A stretch of DNA of 64,000 nt from an uncultured Lachnospiraceae bacterium (GCA_902780405.1 CACZFI010000002.1:111810-175809); one strand, 5' to 3'; counted from the stretch's first letter, positions 1 through 8,457 are shown. Translations and numbers: made by a program. Notes: generated from the letters alone by a model not told the origin.

Positions 1-620
1 GGCACGAGGCCGCAGCTTTGTGCAAGCATCATGACGAGCGCGGCATACTGCACTACATTCCAGTTGTTTGCGGCAAGAACATCCTGAGAACGCTGGTTTA
101 AAATCGCATTCAGGCGATTGTCCGTGACATTGAACGTCATGCTGTAAGCGCAGGGGTACAGCTTCATCTCCGACAGATCCGCATGCACGTAAATATTGGT
201 CATAATACGTCTGGAATACGGATTGTTCTTCAGATCGTAGATCACGCGATCCACCTGATCCATCTCACCCTCTTTGTACTTGTGCTTCACGCCAAGCTGA
301 TAACCGTATGCCTTGCCTATGGAACCGTCGGCATCCGCCCACGCGTCCCAGATATGGCTGGCCAGGTCGTGTACATTGTTGGACTTCTTCTGCCAGATCC
401 AAAGCACCTCGTCGATCGCCGACTTGATGTAGGTCTTCCGAAGCGTAATGGCCGGAAATTCCTCCGACAGGTCATAGCGATTCACAACGCCGAACTTTTT
501 GATGGTGTATGCGTAGGTGCCATCCTCCCACTTCGGCCTTACCTTCTCACCCTCGGTGGAGACACCATGCTCGATGATGTCACGACACATATCGATAAAC
601 AGCGTATCTGCCTTGCTCAT
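1..620 (-). CDS. thyA: Thymidylate synthase, 3' end outside the window
   Basis: Makes dTMP from dUMP using methylene-tetrahydrofolate, in the cytoplasm. The visible 206 residues are the N-terminal three quarters; the gene runs off the left edge. The ATG at 620 follows a clear AGGAGG-type site. Visible family marks are the N-terminal DTLFIDMCRDIIEHG stretch, the nucleophile Cys157 in YPCAYS, and the QRSQD and NNWN segments near residues 177-188, which bind substrate phosphate and base in ThyA. This is the folate ThyA type, not the flavin ThyX type. It stands head to head with the XRE gene at 704, with about 80 bases between them. Identity is secure. The C-terminal folate-binding part cannot be seen. 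Confidence 0.93.
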   Translation of the reverse strand, partial: MSKADTLFIDMCRDIIEHGVSTEGEKVRPKWEDGTYAYTIKKFGVVNRYDLSEEFPAITLRKTYIKSAIDEVLWIWQKKSNNVHDLASHIWDAWADADGSIGKAYGYQLGVKHKYKEGEMDQVDRVIYDLKNNPYSRRIMTNIYVHADLSEMKLYPCAYSMTFNVTDNRLNAILNQRSQDVLAANNWNVVQYAALVMMLAQSCGLV

Positions 621-703
621 AGTTTCCTCCTGTGCTATAATTCCTATATCTTTTCATCAAAGTTCCTCAACTTCTGATCTGTTTTCGAAAGCGAGGAATA
701 CTC

Positions 704-967
704 ATGATCCAACCCTTTTATCATCTGATCATACGTTTGCGGAAGCTGCGCGGACTGTCTCAGTCTGTCGCTGCGGATCTTTTGATGATTGACCGCACCG
801 GACTGTCGCACATAGAACACGGCCACAGAGAACCGGGGCTTTCGTTGATCATCCGCATGTCCACCGTCTACGGCGTCCATCCCTTTGAACTCATCATCCC
901 GCTCATACCCGAGGAAGACGCAAGAGACAACCCTTACCTGTCTTCTTACAAGAAAAACAGCATGTAA
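704..967 (+). CDS. Small XRE-family HTH regulator
   Basis: An 87-residue protein that is nearly all one Cro/C1-type helix-turn-helix domain, about residues 7-62. The typical features are RKLRGLSQ at the start of the fold, the recognition region around RTGLSHIEHGHREPGL, and a closing VHPFELI segment. It should bind DNA as a dimer. The ATG at 704 has a GAGGA site seven bases upstream. It is a lone gene divergent from thyA, and the gene beyond its 3' end is on the other strand. Its target is unknown; self-control through the 620-704 gap is the simplest guess. No partner toxin is seen beside it. Confidence 0.85.
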   Translation: MIQPFYHLIIRLRKLRGLSQSVAADLLMIDRTGLSHIEHGHREPGLSLIIRMSTVYGVHPFELIIPLIPEEDARDNPYLSSYKKNSM

Positions 968-997
968 AATACACGCTGTTTTTCAACGACAAAAAAC

Positions 998-1462
998 TCA
1001 GGCCGTCATATCCAGATTGCTTCCCGCAAGAACACCTGCCTCCATGCTCTTGCGATTCTTCTCGTAGGGATTTTCTTCGGAGTACCGGATCTGTGTGGTG
1101 GTGAGTCCGCCGGCCACATAAGGTCTGCCACACTCAGGGCATACGCCCATCTTTAAGGTGACATTCGCGGAGATCAGCTTTGCGCCGGGCTTGGATGCCT
1201 TCTGCATAGCGTTGGACACGTGCTCACGCTCGTGTGCGCTCACCTTCGCATAGGACTGCTCCGGAGAAATGTATCCGGGTGTCTTGAAGGATACATCCGC
1301 TTCGTTGGAACCGTCCATATAACGACGCTGCTTGCAGGTCTCGCACTCTATCGGCTTTACCTTGGGGGAGCTGTCGACAGAATTGTCCGTATTCACGGGT
1401 GTGACACGATCCACAGCCGCTACCGGTATGGTGTAGTTGTTGCTCATAGCACCGATATTCAT
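998..1462 (-). CDS. Putative zinc metallopeptidase-like protein with HExxH motif
   Basis: A 154-residue protein with no signal peptide or membrane segment. Residues near 90-100 read AHEREHVSNA, a match to the zincin HExxH motif, in which His, Glu and His bind zinc and activate water. Two Cys pairs flank it: CETC near residue 40 and CPECGRPYVAGG near residue 110, so a second metal site is possible. The layout resembles the small SprA-like or CJM1_0395-like putative metalloproteases often seen in Lachnospiraceae; I give that name from memory. The ATG at 1462 follows a GGAAAGGGGG site. It may share a transcript with queH upstream (start 2084, stop 1536). Activity and substrate are unknown. Confidence 0.65.
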   Translation of the reverse strand: MNIGAMSNNYTIPVAAVDRVTPVNTDNSVDSSPKVKPIECETCKQRRYMDGSNEADVSFKTPGYISPEQSYAKVSAHEREHVSNAMQKASKPGAKLISANVTLKMGVCPECGRPYVAGGLTTTQIRYSEENPYEKNRKSMEAGVLAGSNLDMTA

Positions 1463-1535
1463 ACGAACGCCCCCTTTCCAAACAGCATATTTCTGCTTGT
1501 ATTATACTACAAATGCGCTGCTTTCACAAGGAAAC

Positions 1536-2084
1536 CTACTGTTTTTTCCTTGAATACTCACAGCCGCAAAAATTCTGTCTGTAGAGTCCGTATTCCCTGG
1601 AAAGTTCAATGGATCTCTGGTATCCGCCCTTCTTCTTGAAGTCGCTGAACAGATAGTCCACGCCGTACTCAGCGGACAGTCGTTCTCCGATCTCGTTGAT
1701 CCAGGCTGCGTTCTTGTGCGGGCTTATGGAAAGCGTGGTCGTAAAGATGTCATATCCGTGCTCCGCCGCATATCGTGCGGTCTCCCGCATCCGAAGCTCG
1801 TAGCATTTGTAACAGCGTTCGCCGCGCTCGGGCACATCCTCAAGTCCCTTTGCGATCGCATAAAACTCTTCCGGATCATAACGACCCGGGATCACTTCCA
1901 CTCCCGCCGCAAAGGGTGCCTCCGCGACAAACCGCTCCAACTCCCGGATACGCTTTTCGTATTCCTCCGGATTGGTGATATTCGGATTGTAGTAAAAGGT
2001 GTGAATCTCATAGGTTCCTGCAAGGGTTTCTAAAGTGTGTGAACTGCAGGGTGCACAGCATGCATGAAGCAATAATCGTTCCAT
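1536..2084 (-). CDS. queH: Epoxyqueuosine reductase QueH
   Basis: Reduces epoxyqueuosine to queuosine at the wobble base of GUN-anticodon tRNAs, as an alternative to the cobalamin enzyme QueG. The 182-residue length fits the family (formerly DUF208). The Cys residues that bind the Fe-S cluster and a second metal are all visible: C9, C10 and C13 in HACCAPC, C91 and C94 in CYKCYELR, and C173 and C175 in NFCGC. The SISPHKN segment is also typical. The ATG at 2084 follows CGGAG. No other queuosine gene lies in this window, so the organism may make or salvage the precursor elsewhere. Confidence 0.93.
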   Translation of the reverse strand: MERLLLHACCAPCSSHTLETLAGTYEIHTFYYNPNITNPEEYEKRIRELERFVAEAPFAAGVEVIPGRYDPEEFYAIAKGLEDVPERGERCYKCYELRMRETARYAAEHGYDIFTTTLSISPHKNAAWINEIGERLSAEYGVDYLFSDFKKKGGYQRSIELSREYGLYRQNFCGCEYSRKKQ

Positions 2085-2147
2085 TTCAACTCCGTATTTT
2101 TATTATCATTTTTGTGCAATTCTTTATACTTTGTGCACATTTACCGA

Positions 2148-2176
2148 TTGACTTTATACAGATTATACAATATACT
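2148..2176 (+). promoter_or_regulatory. Sigma-A-type promoter of the small gene at 2276
   Basis: TTGACT (2148-2153) and TATACT (2171-2176) are separated by exactly 17 bases and point toward the small gene at 2276. The resulting 5' leader would be about 90 bases; I see no riboswitch fold in it. Confidence 0.6.
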
Positions 2177-2275
2177 ATTAACAAGATTACCGATATAATT
2201 ATGTTAGGTTTGATTATTATAATATGTCCTTGTTTCATTCGCAAGAGACTATTATGAGAATGGGAGGATGTTACT

Positions 2276-2509
2276 ATGACTGTAGATCAGGCTGTCAAGA
2301 AATTCAAGCTGGAGCCGCTCAACGTATATACCGCGAAAGCGAAGGCCAAAGAGCTCAACGTTGATGAGGTTCTCTACATGAACGTTCAGAAGAACAAGTA
2401 CGCTTACATCGTTAAGGATGGCGCAAGGGGCTTTGTTCTCTATCAGGACGAGAAAAGCTTGTATTCCAAGATGTATAAGGGCCTCAAGATGACTCCTCTT
2501 GATCCCTGA
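2276..2509 (+). CDS. Small conserved-looking protein of unknown function
   Basis: A 77-residue soluble protein that I do not recognise. It is Lys-rich and hydrophilic, with alternating helix-like and strand-like stretches (AVKKFKLEPLNVYTAKAKAK, then KYAYIVKDGARGFVLYQDE). There is no Cys, signal peptide or membrane span. It is a real gene by context: a 17-spaced promoter, a GGGAGG site seven bases before the ATG, and a strong terminator 20 bases after the stop. It is a single-gene transcription unit facing the convergent gene at 2566-3069. Confidence 0.7.
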   Translation: MTVDQAVKKFKLEPLNVYTAKAKAKELNVDEVLYMNVQKNKYAYIVKDGARGFVLYQDEKSLYSKMYKGLKMTPLDP

Positions 2510-2528
2510 TATAGCTTCATCAGCACTT

Positions 2529-2560
2529 AAAAAACCGGACTTCATCAGTCCGGTTTTTTC
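2529..2560. terminator. Bidirectional intrinsic terminator
   Basis: A GC-rich stem, AAAAACCGGAC paired with GTCCGGTTTTT, has a short loop and runs of A and T on its two sides. It can stop transcription from both the plus gene ending at 2509 and the minus gene ending at 2566. Confidence 0.85.
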
Positions 2561-2565
2561 ATGCT

Positions 2566-3069
2566 CTATTTCATGATTTTCTTGTATGCATTTTTTACAT
2601 GTTCCAGCGAACGCTCATTTAACTCAAGGATCACAGCCATAGCACCGCCGTTGATCAAAAAAGCGTACCAGTCTTTCGAACGCGCCTCGTTGCAGGATGT
2701 GTAATCCACCACCGTGATGTTCCGGCTGGAGGAAAGCTTTCCGGTGAACTCTTCGCTCTCGTACGGCAGGATCTGCTGAACCTCCGTGGTACCGAAGCGG
2801 AAGACTTCTTTTCTGGTCGTCTTGTTTCTGATCTCGGCTACATCCAGATCACCGTTGGTGAAGGTGTATTCGTATTCGATCTTCTGATTTCGGGTGGTCC
2901 AGACCACACAGGCTATTCCGATGCCCATGATCAAAAAGCCCCATCCCATCGTCACAAAGAATGTAACGGAGATACCCGCGCAAAGAAGCACCCAGGCTCC
3001 CACAAGCGGAAGCCTCTGCTTTCCCGTGGCACGGGATGGCACGATCTGTTCTACGTAATCATCATACAT
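2566..3069 (-). CDS. Two-helix membrane protein of unknown function (DUF6106-like)
   Basis: 167 residues. The N-terminus is short and cytoplasmic, followed by a hydrophobic hairpin at about residues 24-58 (WVLLCAGISVTFFVTMGWGF, then IMGIGIACVVW), then a soluble domain of about 100 residues rich in beta-type segments. The soluble part resembles a pleckstrin-like or PH-like fold, as in other small bacterial proteins with this layout, but this is only an impression. The name DUF6106 comes from memory. The gene follows nfnB by 14 bases and probably belongs to the same transcript. No catalytic motif is seen. Confidence 0.55.
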   Translation of the reverse strand: MYDDYVEQIVPSRATGKQRLPLVGAWVLLCAGISVTFFVTMGWGFLIMGIGIACVVWTTRNQKIEYEYTFTNGDLDVAEIRNKTTRKEVFRFGTTEVQQILPYESEEFTGKLSSSRNITVVDYTSCNEARSKDWYAFLINGGAMAVILELNERSLEHVKNAYKKIMK

Positions 3070-3083
3070 GAATTCTACCGTCC

Positions 3084-4472
3084 TTATTCCTGAAAGGATG
3101 CGTCAATGGCACGTGCCGCCTTCTTTCCCGCACCCATGGCAAGGATAACGGTTGCTGCGCCTGTTACTGCGTCACCGCCTGCATATACATGCTCTCTTGT
3201 GGTTTCTTCAGTCTCCTCATTGACAATGATGCCGCCCCACTTCTGTGTCTCAAGGCCTTCTGTGGTCTGACGGATCAGAGGGTTGGGTGACTGACCGATG
3301 GCGATTACAACGGTCTCCACATCAAGCACATAGTTGGATCCCTCGATCGGTTGAGGTCTTCTTCTGCCGGACGCATCGGGCTCGCCGAGTTCCTGCTTTA
3401 CAATCTCCATACCGGATACATATCCATTATCGTCACCGAGGATCTTGATGGGGTTGTTTAACAGATAAAACTGAATTCCCTCTTCTTTTGCGTGGTGAAC
3501 TTCCTCTGCTCTCGCAGGGATCTCCTCCTCGCCTCTTCTGTATACGATATATACTTCTTCGGCGCCGAGACGCTTTGCGGTACGAGCGGCATCCATTGCC
3601 ACGTTACCTGCGCCTACAACAGCAACCTTCTTACCAACCTTGATCGGTGTGGGCGCCTCGCCCTTCTTGTATGCCTTCATAAGGTTCACACGGGTTAAGA
3701 ATTCATTGGCGGAATATACGCCAAGAAGGTTCTCACCGGGAATACGAAGGAAGTTTGGAAGTCCCGCACCTGTTCCGAGGAAGATGGCCTCATAACCTCT
3801 CTCAAACAGATCATCCACCGTAAGAGATCTTCCGACTACGACGTTCGTCTCAATATCCACGCCGAGTCTGGTTACATTTTCAAGCTCCTTGGCAACAAGA
3901 GACTTCGGAAGACGGAACTCGGGGATACCGTAGGAAAGCACACCGCCTGCCTTATGAAGCGCCTCGAAGATCGTAACATCATAGCCCTTCTTCGCAAGCT
4001 CGCCTGCGCAGGTGATACCGGAGGGGCCGGAACCTACAACCGCAACCTTGTGGCCGTTCTTCGCAATCTCGGGTACAGAAGTATCTCCCTTGGCCATGTG
4101 GTAATCAGCCACAAAACGCTCGAGACGTCCGATGGACACAGGCTCACCCTTGATGCCGCGGACACATTTGCCTTCGCACTGATTCTCCTGGGGACATACA
4201 CGACCGCAGATCGCGGGAAGTGCATTCTCGCTGGTGATGATTTCGTAAGCCTTGTCAAAATCGCGCGCACAAACAGCCTCGATGAAACCGGGGATCGGCA
4301 CATTGACCGGGCATCCGTCCATGCAGGGCTTATGCTTACAGTTCAGGCATCTTGATGCCTCTTCCACTGCCATATCCTCAGTGTAGCCAAGTGCTACTTC
4401 CTCAAAGTTTTTATTTCGAACATTCGGCTCCTGCTCACGCATGGGAACCTTGGTCATACTCATATTCGGCAT
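3084..4472 (-). CDS. nfnB: NADPH-binding flavoprotein, NfnB / glutamate synthase small-subunit family
   Basis: 462 residues, the usual length. The N-terminal 4Fe-4S region has RCLNCKHKPC near residues 40-50 and CGRVCPQENQCEGKCVRG near 90-108. It is followed by an FAD Rossmann motif (VVGSGPSGITCAGELAKKG) and an NADPH Rossmann motif (VVGAGNVAMDAARTAKRLG). The C-terminal VYAGGDAVTGAATVILAMG segment is also typical. Alone it could be the small subunit of glutamate synthase (gltD), but the NfnA-like gene lies only 17 bases upstream. That pairing points to NfnAB, which couples NADH, ferredoxin and NADPH pools by electron bifurcation in anaerobes. The ATG at 4472 follows GGAGAG. Confidence 0.85.
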   Translation of the reverse strand: MPNMSMTKVPMREQEPNVRNKNFEEVALGYTEDMAVEEASRCLNCKHKPCMDGCPVNVPIPGFIEAVCARDFDKAYEIITSENALPAICGRVCPQENQCEGKCVRGIKGEPVSIGRLERFVADYHMAKGDTSVPEIAKNGHKVAVVGSGPSGITCAGELAKKGYDVTIFEALHKAGGVLSYGIPEFRLPKSLVAKELENVTRLGVDIETNVVVGRSLTVDDLFERGYEAIFLGTGAGLPNFLRIPGENLLGVYSANEFLTRVNLMKAYKKGEAPTPIKVGKKVAVVGAGNVAMDAARTAKRLGAEEVYIVYRRGEEEIPARAEEVHHAKEEGIQFYLLNNPIKILGDDNGYVSGMEIVKQELGEPDASGRRRPQPIEGSNYVLDVETVVIAIGQSPNPLIRQTTEGLETQKWGGIIVNEETEETTREHVYAGGDAVTGAATVILAMGAGKKAARAIDASFQE

Positions 4473-4489
4473 ATCGTTACTCTCCTTTA

Positions 4490-5314
4490 TTACTGCGCCA
4501 TACGAAGGTTACACTCGTGCTCTTCTTCTTTGAAGAAACTCTGACGCTTCATACACTCGTCGAAATCCACTGCAAATCCGTCGAAGTCCGGTCCGTCCAC
4601 GCAGGCAAATTTGGTCTCGCCGCCCACGGTGACACGGCAGCCGCCGCACATGCCCGTACCATCGATCATGATGGGATTTAAAGATACGGATGTCGGGATG
4701 TCGTACTGCTTTGTCATCTGAACCACGAACTTCATCATGATGAGCGGTCCGATGGTGATCACGTGATCGTACTTCTCTCCCGCCTGGATGAGTTCCTCAA
4801 GCTTCTTGGTTACAACGCCCTTGTCGCCTAAGGTTCCGTCGTCCGTCATGATATACACATGATCGCAGAACTTTGCAAACATATCAGCCAGGATAACAAA
4901 CTCTGCGGAACGTCCGCCGATGATGACATCACAGGATACACCGCTTTCGGCAAGTGCCTTCAGCTGGCAGTACAACGGTGCGGATCCCACACCGCCGGCC
5001 ACGCCGATGATGCGCTTCCACTCCTTCTTAAACGGAGCCGGAGAACCAAGCGGTCCTACAAAATCGAGGAAGGAATCACCGACCTCCAACTTCGCCATCT
5101 CCTTGGTTGAATATCCGAGTGCCTGGAACACGATGGTGATGGTGTTCTTCTCCCGATCGAAATCCGCGATCGTTAGGGGGATACGCTCTCCCTCATCACC
5201 GATCCTGGCGATGATGAACTGTCCCGGCTCGCAACGAAACGCTACGTAAGGCGCCTCCACCTCCATTAGGATCACCGCGGAATTTAAGACTTCCTTCTTT
5301 AAAATCTTGTACAT
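4490..5314 (-). CDS. nfnA: NfnA-type FAD/NAD-binding iron-sulfur subunit
   Basis: 274 residues of the PyrK-like ferredoxin reductase family. An N-terminal FAD beta-barrel (residues 1-95, with ERIPLTIADFD) is followed by an NAD-binding domain (GVAGGVGSAPLYCQLKAL near residue 110). The C-terminal Cys cluster MCGGCRVTV and FACVDGPDFDG binds a 2Fe-2S centre. A dihydroorotate dehydrogenase electron-transfer subunit (pyrK) looks similar. The co-transcribed nfnB and the MCGGCRV...DGPDFDG tail favour NfnA. Together the pair moves electrons between NADH, reduced ferredoxin and NADP+. The gene lies downstream of a GNAT gene and upstream of nfnB on one strand. Confidence 0.85.
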   Translation of the reverse strand: MYKILKKEVLNSAVILMEVEAPYVAFRCEPGQFIIARIGDEGERIPLTIADFDREKNTITIVFQALGYSTKEMAKLEVGDSFLDFVGPLGSPAPFKKEWKRIIGVAGGVGSAPLYCQLKALAESGVSCDVIIGGRSAEFVILADMFAKFCDHVYIMTDDGTLGDKGVVTKKLEELIQAGEKYDHVITIGPLIMMKFVVQMTKQYDIPTSVSLNPIMIDGTGMCGGCRVTVGGETKFACVDGPDFDGFAVDFDECMKRQSFFKEEEHECNLRMAQ

Positions 5315-5332
5315 AGTATCTTTCCTCTCTAT

Positions 5333-6352
5333 CTATACAATTTCATCAAAAAAGCATTTACGCTTGATTTTCTCTTCGTCGGAAGAAGCCGTATCTGTCA
5401 GGCACTTGGCTACAATGCCTTGTGCTTCCTCCAGTCTCGCCGTGGTACCGAGCAGATTGTAGACATCGTCACACATTTCTGCGGCAGGCATCCTGACCAC
5501 ACATCTTCTGCATGCGGCCTCCTCGGCAAATCTGACCACTGTGTCAAGTGTATATCTCACATTGTAGTCGAAGTTTTCGAAGCGGTGTACATATAAAGTG
5601 TCATCGTAGATGTCGTAGGCAAATATGCCGGCCAAACGCTCGCTTTTGGCCTCATCCATCGACATACCGGACTCATAGACAGCCATCACACCTCCGCTCT
5701 GACAAAGATGCTCATCCCGCATGGAAGCAAGTGACGCTCCGTTTCGCAAAACGTATGCCGCATACTTCTTCGCAAGGCCCTCGTCCGCTTCCTCCGCCAG
5801 GCGGGAAAGCTGTTCGTCGGTAAGATCTCTGAAGCGTACGGTGTAGTAGCCTTCCTCTCCGGACAGGTCATCGGGTACGCCGTTATCTTCCTCGATCATC
5901 ATAATGTCTATATCCAGTTCCACGTACTCCCCGGCCGTAAAAAAGCCGAGTCGCTCCATTTCTTCCTCGTGATCGGTTGCACCGTAGATAATGGCACAGC
6001 CTTCCTCTCGGGCGATATCAGTCGCTTCTTCAAGCATACGGTGCATGATTCCGTGATCCCGATACTCGGGCAGCACACCGCTTTTTACGATGTAACATCC
6101 TTTTGCACGCTTCCCGTCGATCATCACGGGATACATATGCAAATGCAACATGCCCACCAGGCTTTGATCCGCATCAGATCTCGCAAGGATGACACGGTTT
6201 TCGGAAAGCACCTTATCAAAGTAAAAATCCACAAACTCTTCCGGGTCCTGAAAGATGTCCTGCCAGAATGCACGCAGTTCTTCAAAACTCTTCGGATCTC
6301 CCCGGTAACAACTGTAACTGCAACTGTCCCCGTCACTCATACTATCGCTCAA
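5333..6352 (-). CDS. GNAT-family N-acetyltransferase, TTG start
   Basis: 339 residues. The GNAT fold sits at about residues 30-150: YIVKSGVLPEYRDHGIMHRM is the acetyl-CoA-binding turn (V/L-x-P-x-x-R-x-x-G variant), followed by EEATDIAREEGCAIIYGATDH. The C-terminal half (about residues 190-320) resembles a second, degenerate GNAT-like or sterol-carrier-like domain. The start is TTG at 6352, chosen because GGAG lies five bases before it; the in-frame ATG 12 bases further in has worse spacing. Substrate unknown. It sits between ispF and nfnA on the same strand. Confidence 0.75.
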   Translation of the reverse strand: MSDSMSDGDSCSYSCYRGDPKSFEELRAFWQDIFQDPEEFVDFYFDKVLSENRVILARSDADQSLVGMLHLHMYPVMIDGKRAKGCYIVKSGVLPEYRDHGIMHRMLEEATDIAREEGCAIIYGATDHEEEMERLGFFTAGEYVELDIDIMMIEEDNGVPDDLSGEEGYYTVRFRDLTDEQLSRLAEEADEGLAKKYAAYVLRNGASLASMRDEHLCQSGGVMAVYESGMSMDEAKSERLAGIFAYDIYDDTLYVHRFENFDYNVRYTLDTVVRFAEEAACRRCVVRMPAAEMCDDVYNLLGTTARLEEAQGIVAKCLTDTASSDEEKIKRKCFFDEIV

Positions 6353-6379
6353 AGAAACTCCTTTCCTCTTTGGTGCGTT

Positions 6380-6937
6380 TTACGCTCTCGGACAGCCGCT
6401 GCATCCCGCACAGGATGGCGGTCGATCTTCCGTCACGTCAAAACTTTCTCTGTAATCAAAATTGTTCACGGTCTCGAGCAGGCAGATGGCCTGTGCACTG
6501 ATTCCGCTTCCGTCTCCGGTAAAGCCGAGTCCTTCCTCTGTCGTCGCTTTCACGGAGACCTGTGAAATATCTATACCGAGACACCCGGCGATCTTCTCGC
6601 GCATGGTATCGATATAGGGACGCAGTTTCGGGCGCTCGCACATCACGGTAGCGTCGATATTCGCAATCAGCATGTTCGCACCGTCGATCAGTTTTCCGAC
6701 CTCGGTCAAAAGCTTCATGCTGTCCGCACCCTTGTATGCGGGATCGGTATCCGGAAAATGCTTTCCGATATCACCGAGCGCTGCCGCACCGAGAAGCGCA
6801 TCCATCACGGCATGTGTAAGGACATCTGCATCGGAGTGTCCGAGCAGTCCCTTCTCGAATGGAATCGTCACGCCTCCCAAGATGAGCGGGCGATCTTCCA
6901 CAAGTCTATGAACATCATATCCCATACCGATTCTCAT
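6380..6937 (-). CDS. ispF: 2-C-methyl-D-erythritol 2,4-cyclodiphosphate synthase with Cys-rich tail
   Basis: Fifth step of the MEP isoprenoid pathway: it forms the cyclodiphosphate and releases CMP. Metal ligands are in GYDVHRL (D8, H10) and in [11 protein letters not shown]. The [13 protein letters not shown] and [12 protein letters not shown] segments are typical of IspF. The core ends near residue 157 (ICLLETV), the normal family length. About 28 more residues follow, ending in [10 protein letters not shown] with three Cys, which is unusual. IspG of the same pathway is at 62824. The ATG at 6937 follows GGAGGAA. Confidence 0.93.
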   Translation of the reverse strand: MRIGMGYDVHRLVEDRPLILGGVTIPFEKGLLGHSDADVLTHAVMDALLGAAALGDIGKHFPDTDPAYKGADSMKLLTEVGKLIDGANMLIANIDATVMCERPKLRPYIDTMREKIAGCLGIDISQVSVKATTEEGLGFTGDGSGISAQAICLLETVNNFDYRESFDVTEDRPPSCAGCSGCPRA

Positions 6938-7090
6938 GCGTTCCTCCGCTGTACCCTCAAAATGTCCCTACATAATCTATCATATAATGGGGCGTGATGC
7001 AAATATTTGTTTACTTAAATTCGAAAAGATGGTATATTTTCTTTGTATTTTTATATGAAAAACACTCATCTTTCTCGAGGAGGATATCTT

Positions 7091-8215
7091 ATGGCACGTT
7101 CAATGAGCGGCGGAAGCAGAAGCGGCGGAGGCGGCGGAAGAAGTATGGGAAGCAGCGGAAGATCCTCCCGCTCTTTTTCCGGAAGTGGCAGATCTTCAAG
7201 CAGTTCCGGCAGCCACAGAAGCTTAAGTTCAAGCAGTCATAGCAGTTACAGCAGCCACAGCAGTCACTCCCACGGCAGCAGTTACCACAGGCCCTACCGG
7301 AGCGGATATACCAGCAACCACTACTATTACGGTGGTTCCGGTTACGGGCCCAGAGCTCCCAGGCAGTACTACAGAGGAAGCGGCGGCGGATGTTCTTCCG
7401 TATTCGGATTCGTCATTGCACTCTTCCTCCTACTTATGATCATGGGCGGCATCTCCAATGTCAAAGACGGAACAGCCAAGAGTTCCAAGGACATGAAGCT
7501 CGACAAGATCAAGTACACCGGCGAGGTATGCACGGACCGCGGCTATTATATCGATGACTCCACCGGCGCCGAGAAGTGGATCGACGCTTCCAATGAAGAC
7601 GAACTGATCTCCGGCATGAAGAGATTCTACAACATGACCGGTGTCTTCCCCTTCCTCTACGTTGTTGATTCCGTTCCGGGCGGTAATGAAGCCGGCAACA
7701 TCAACGATTTCATCGATGCAAAGTACGAGGAACTCTTTAAGAATCGCTCCGGCAAGATCATCGAGGGCAACCTTCTAATCGTCTTTATCGGAGACATCGA
7801 AGACTACTACATGGTGGGCGGCTTAAATATCGGCGACGTGATCGATGCACAGGCCATCCAGCAGATCAAGAACAGCATCAACAGACGCTGGGACAGCGGT
7901 GATTTAGGTGATATCATTGGCGGCGGACTTGCGGATGCTGCCGGAAGCATCATGGCCAAGAGCATTTCCAAGGTGGCCACCGTTGCGATCATCATCGTTG
8001 CAGGTGTCATCCTTGTGATCATGATCCTCTTCAAGTGGTGGAAGGCGCGCGTTGCGCAAAAGAACAAAGAACAGGAAGATTTAGAGAAGATTCTCTCCAC
8101 TCCTCTCCAGTCATTCGGAGATGTGCAGATGGAAGATCTTCAGAAAAAGTACCGGGAGCAGATGGCACAGAATGCAAATACTACACCTCCCGGACAACAA
8201 AATCAAAACCAGTAA
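7091..8215 (+). CDS. Ser-rich, two-span membrane protein with TPM-like domain
   Basis: 374 residues from the ATG at 7091, which has AGGAGGATATCTT before it; an in-frame ATG 48 bases upstream has no such site. Residues 1-100 are low complexity, rich in Ser, Gly, Arg, His and Tyr. A membrane helix follows at about 103-122 (VFGFVIALFLLLMIMGG). A soluble domain of about 150 residues comes next (YYIDDSTGAEKWIDASNEDE onward) and resembles TPM/YgcG-type domains. A second helix lies near 300-322 (VAIIIVAGVILVIMILF), with a charged cytoplasmic tail. Biochemical role unknown; TPM proteins in other systems are linked to membrane or photosystem repair. It is a single-gene unit with its own terminator. 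Confidence 0.7.
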   Translation: MARSMSGGSRSGGGGGRSMGSSGRSSRSFSGSGRSSSSSGSHRSLSSSSHSSYSSHSSHSHGSSYHRPYRSGYTSNHYYYGGSGYGPRAPRQYYRGSGGGCSSVFGFVIALFLLLMIMGGISNVKDGTAKSSKDMKLDKIKYTGEVCTDRGYYIDDSTGAEKWIDASNEDELISGMKRFYNMTGVFPFLYVVDSVPGGNEAGNINDFIDAKYEELFKNRSGKIIEGNLLIVFIGDIEDYYMVGGLNIGDVIDAQAIQQIKNSINRRWDSGDLGDIIGGGLADAAGSIMAKSISKVATVAIIIVAGVILVIMILFKWWKARVAQKNKEQEDLEKILSTPLQSFGDVQMEDLQKKYREQMAQNANTTPPGQQNQNQ

Positions 8216-8218
8216 AGC

Positions 8219-8252
8219 AAATGGACGGTTCAAACGAACCGTCCATTTTTAG
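8219..8252 (+). terminator. Intrinsic terminator after the TPM-like gene
   Basis: AAATGGACGGTTC pairs with GAACCGTCCATTT over a short loop and is followed by a T run. It lies four bases after the stop at 8215. Confidence 0.88.
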
Positions 8253-8302
8253 TAGCTGTTGATCCAATTGTTTGGTGTTCACGATTTCCGTGCATAAAAA
8301 AG

Positions 8303-8376
8303 TAGCGGGAGGGAGATTTGAACTCCCGACACCACGGGTATGAACCGTGTGCTCTAGCCAACTGAGCTATCCCGCC
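8303..8376 (-). tRNA. tRNA-Met (CAT)
   Basis: A full 74-nt cloverleaf on the minus strand. The acceptor GGCGGGA pairs with TCCCGCT, the anticodon loop TTCATAC gives CAT, and the T loop is TTCAAAT. A G-U pair closes the acceptor, so it looks like an elongator rather than the initiator. CCA is not encoded. Confidence 0.93.
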
Positions 8377-8384
8377 ATAACGAA

Positions 8385-8457
8385 TGGGACCTATAGGGCT
8401 CGAACCTATGACCCTCTGCTTGTAAGGCAGATGCTCTCCCAGCTGAGCTAAGATCCC
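8385..8457 (-). tRNA. tRNA-Val (TAC)
   Basis: A 73-nt cloverleaf on the minus strand. The acceptor GGGATCT pairs with AGGTCCC, the anticodon stem is TCTGC/GCAGA, the loop CTTACAA gives TAC, and the T loop is TTCGAGC. It is transcribed ahead of tRNA-Met from the promoter at 8478-8506. Confidence 0.93.

Noticed and set aside
644..880. Minus-strand frame opposite the XRE gene
   Set aside because: Fully opposite a convincing HTH gene; no ribosome site and no family resemblance.
2177..2275. Riboswitch in the leader of the small gene
   Set aside because: The leader is AT-rich with no conserved riboswitch core that I can recognise.
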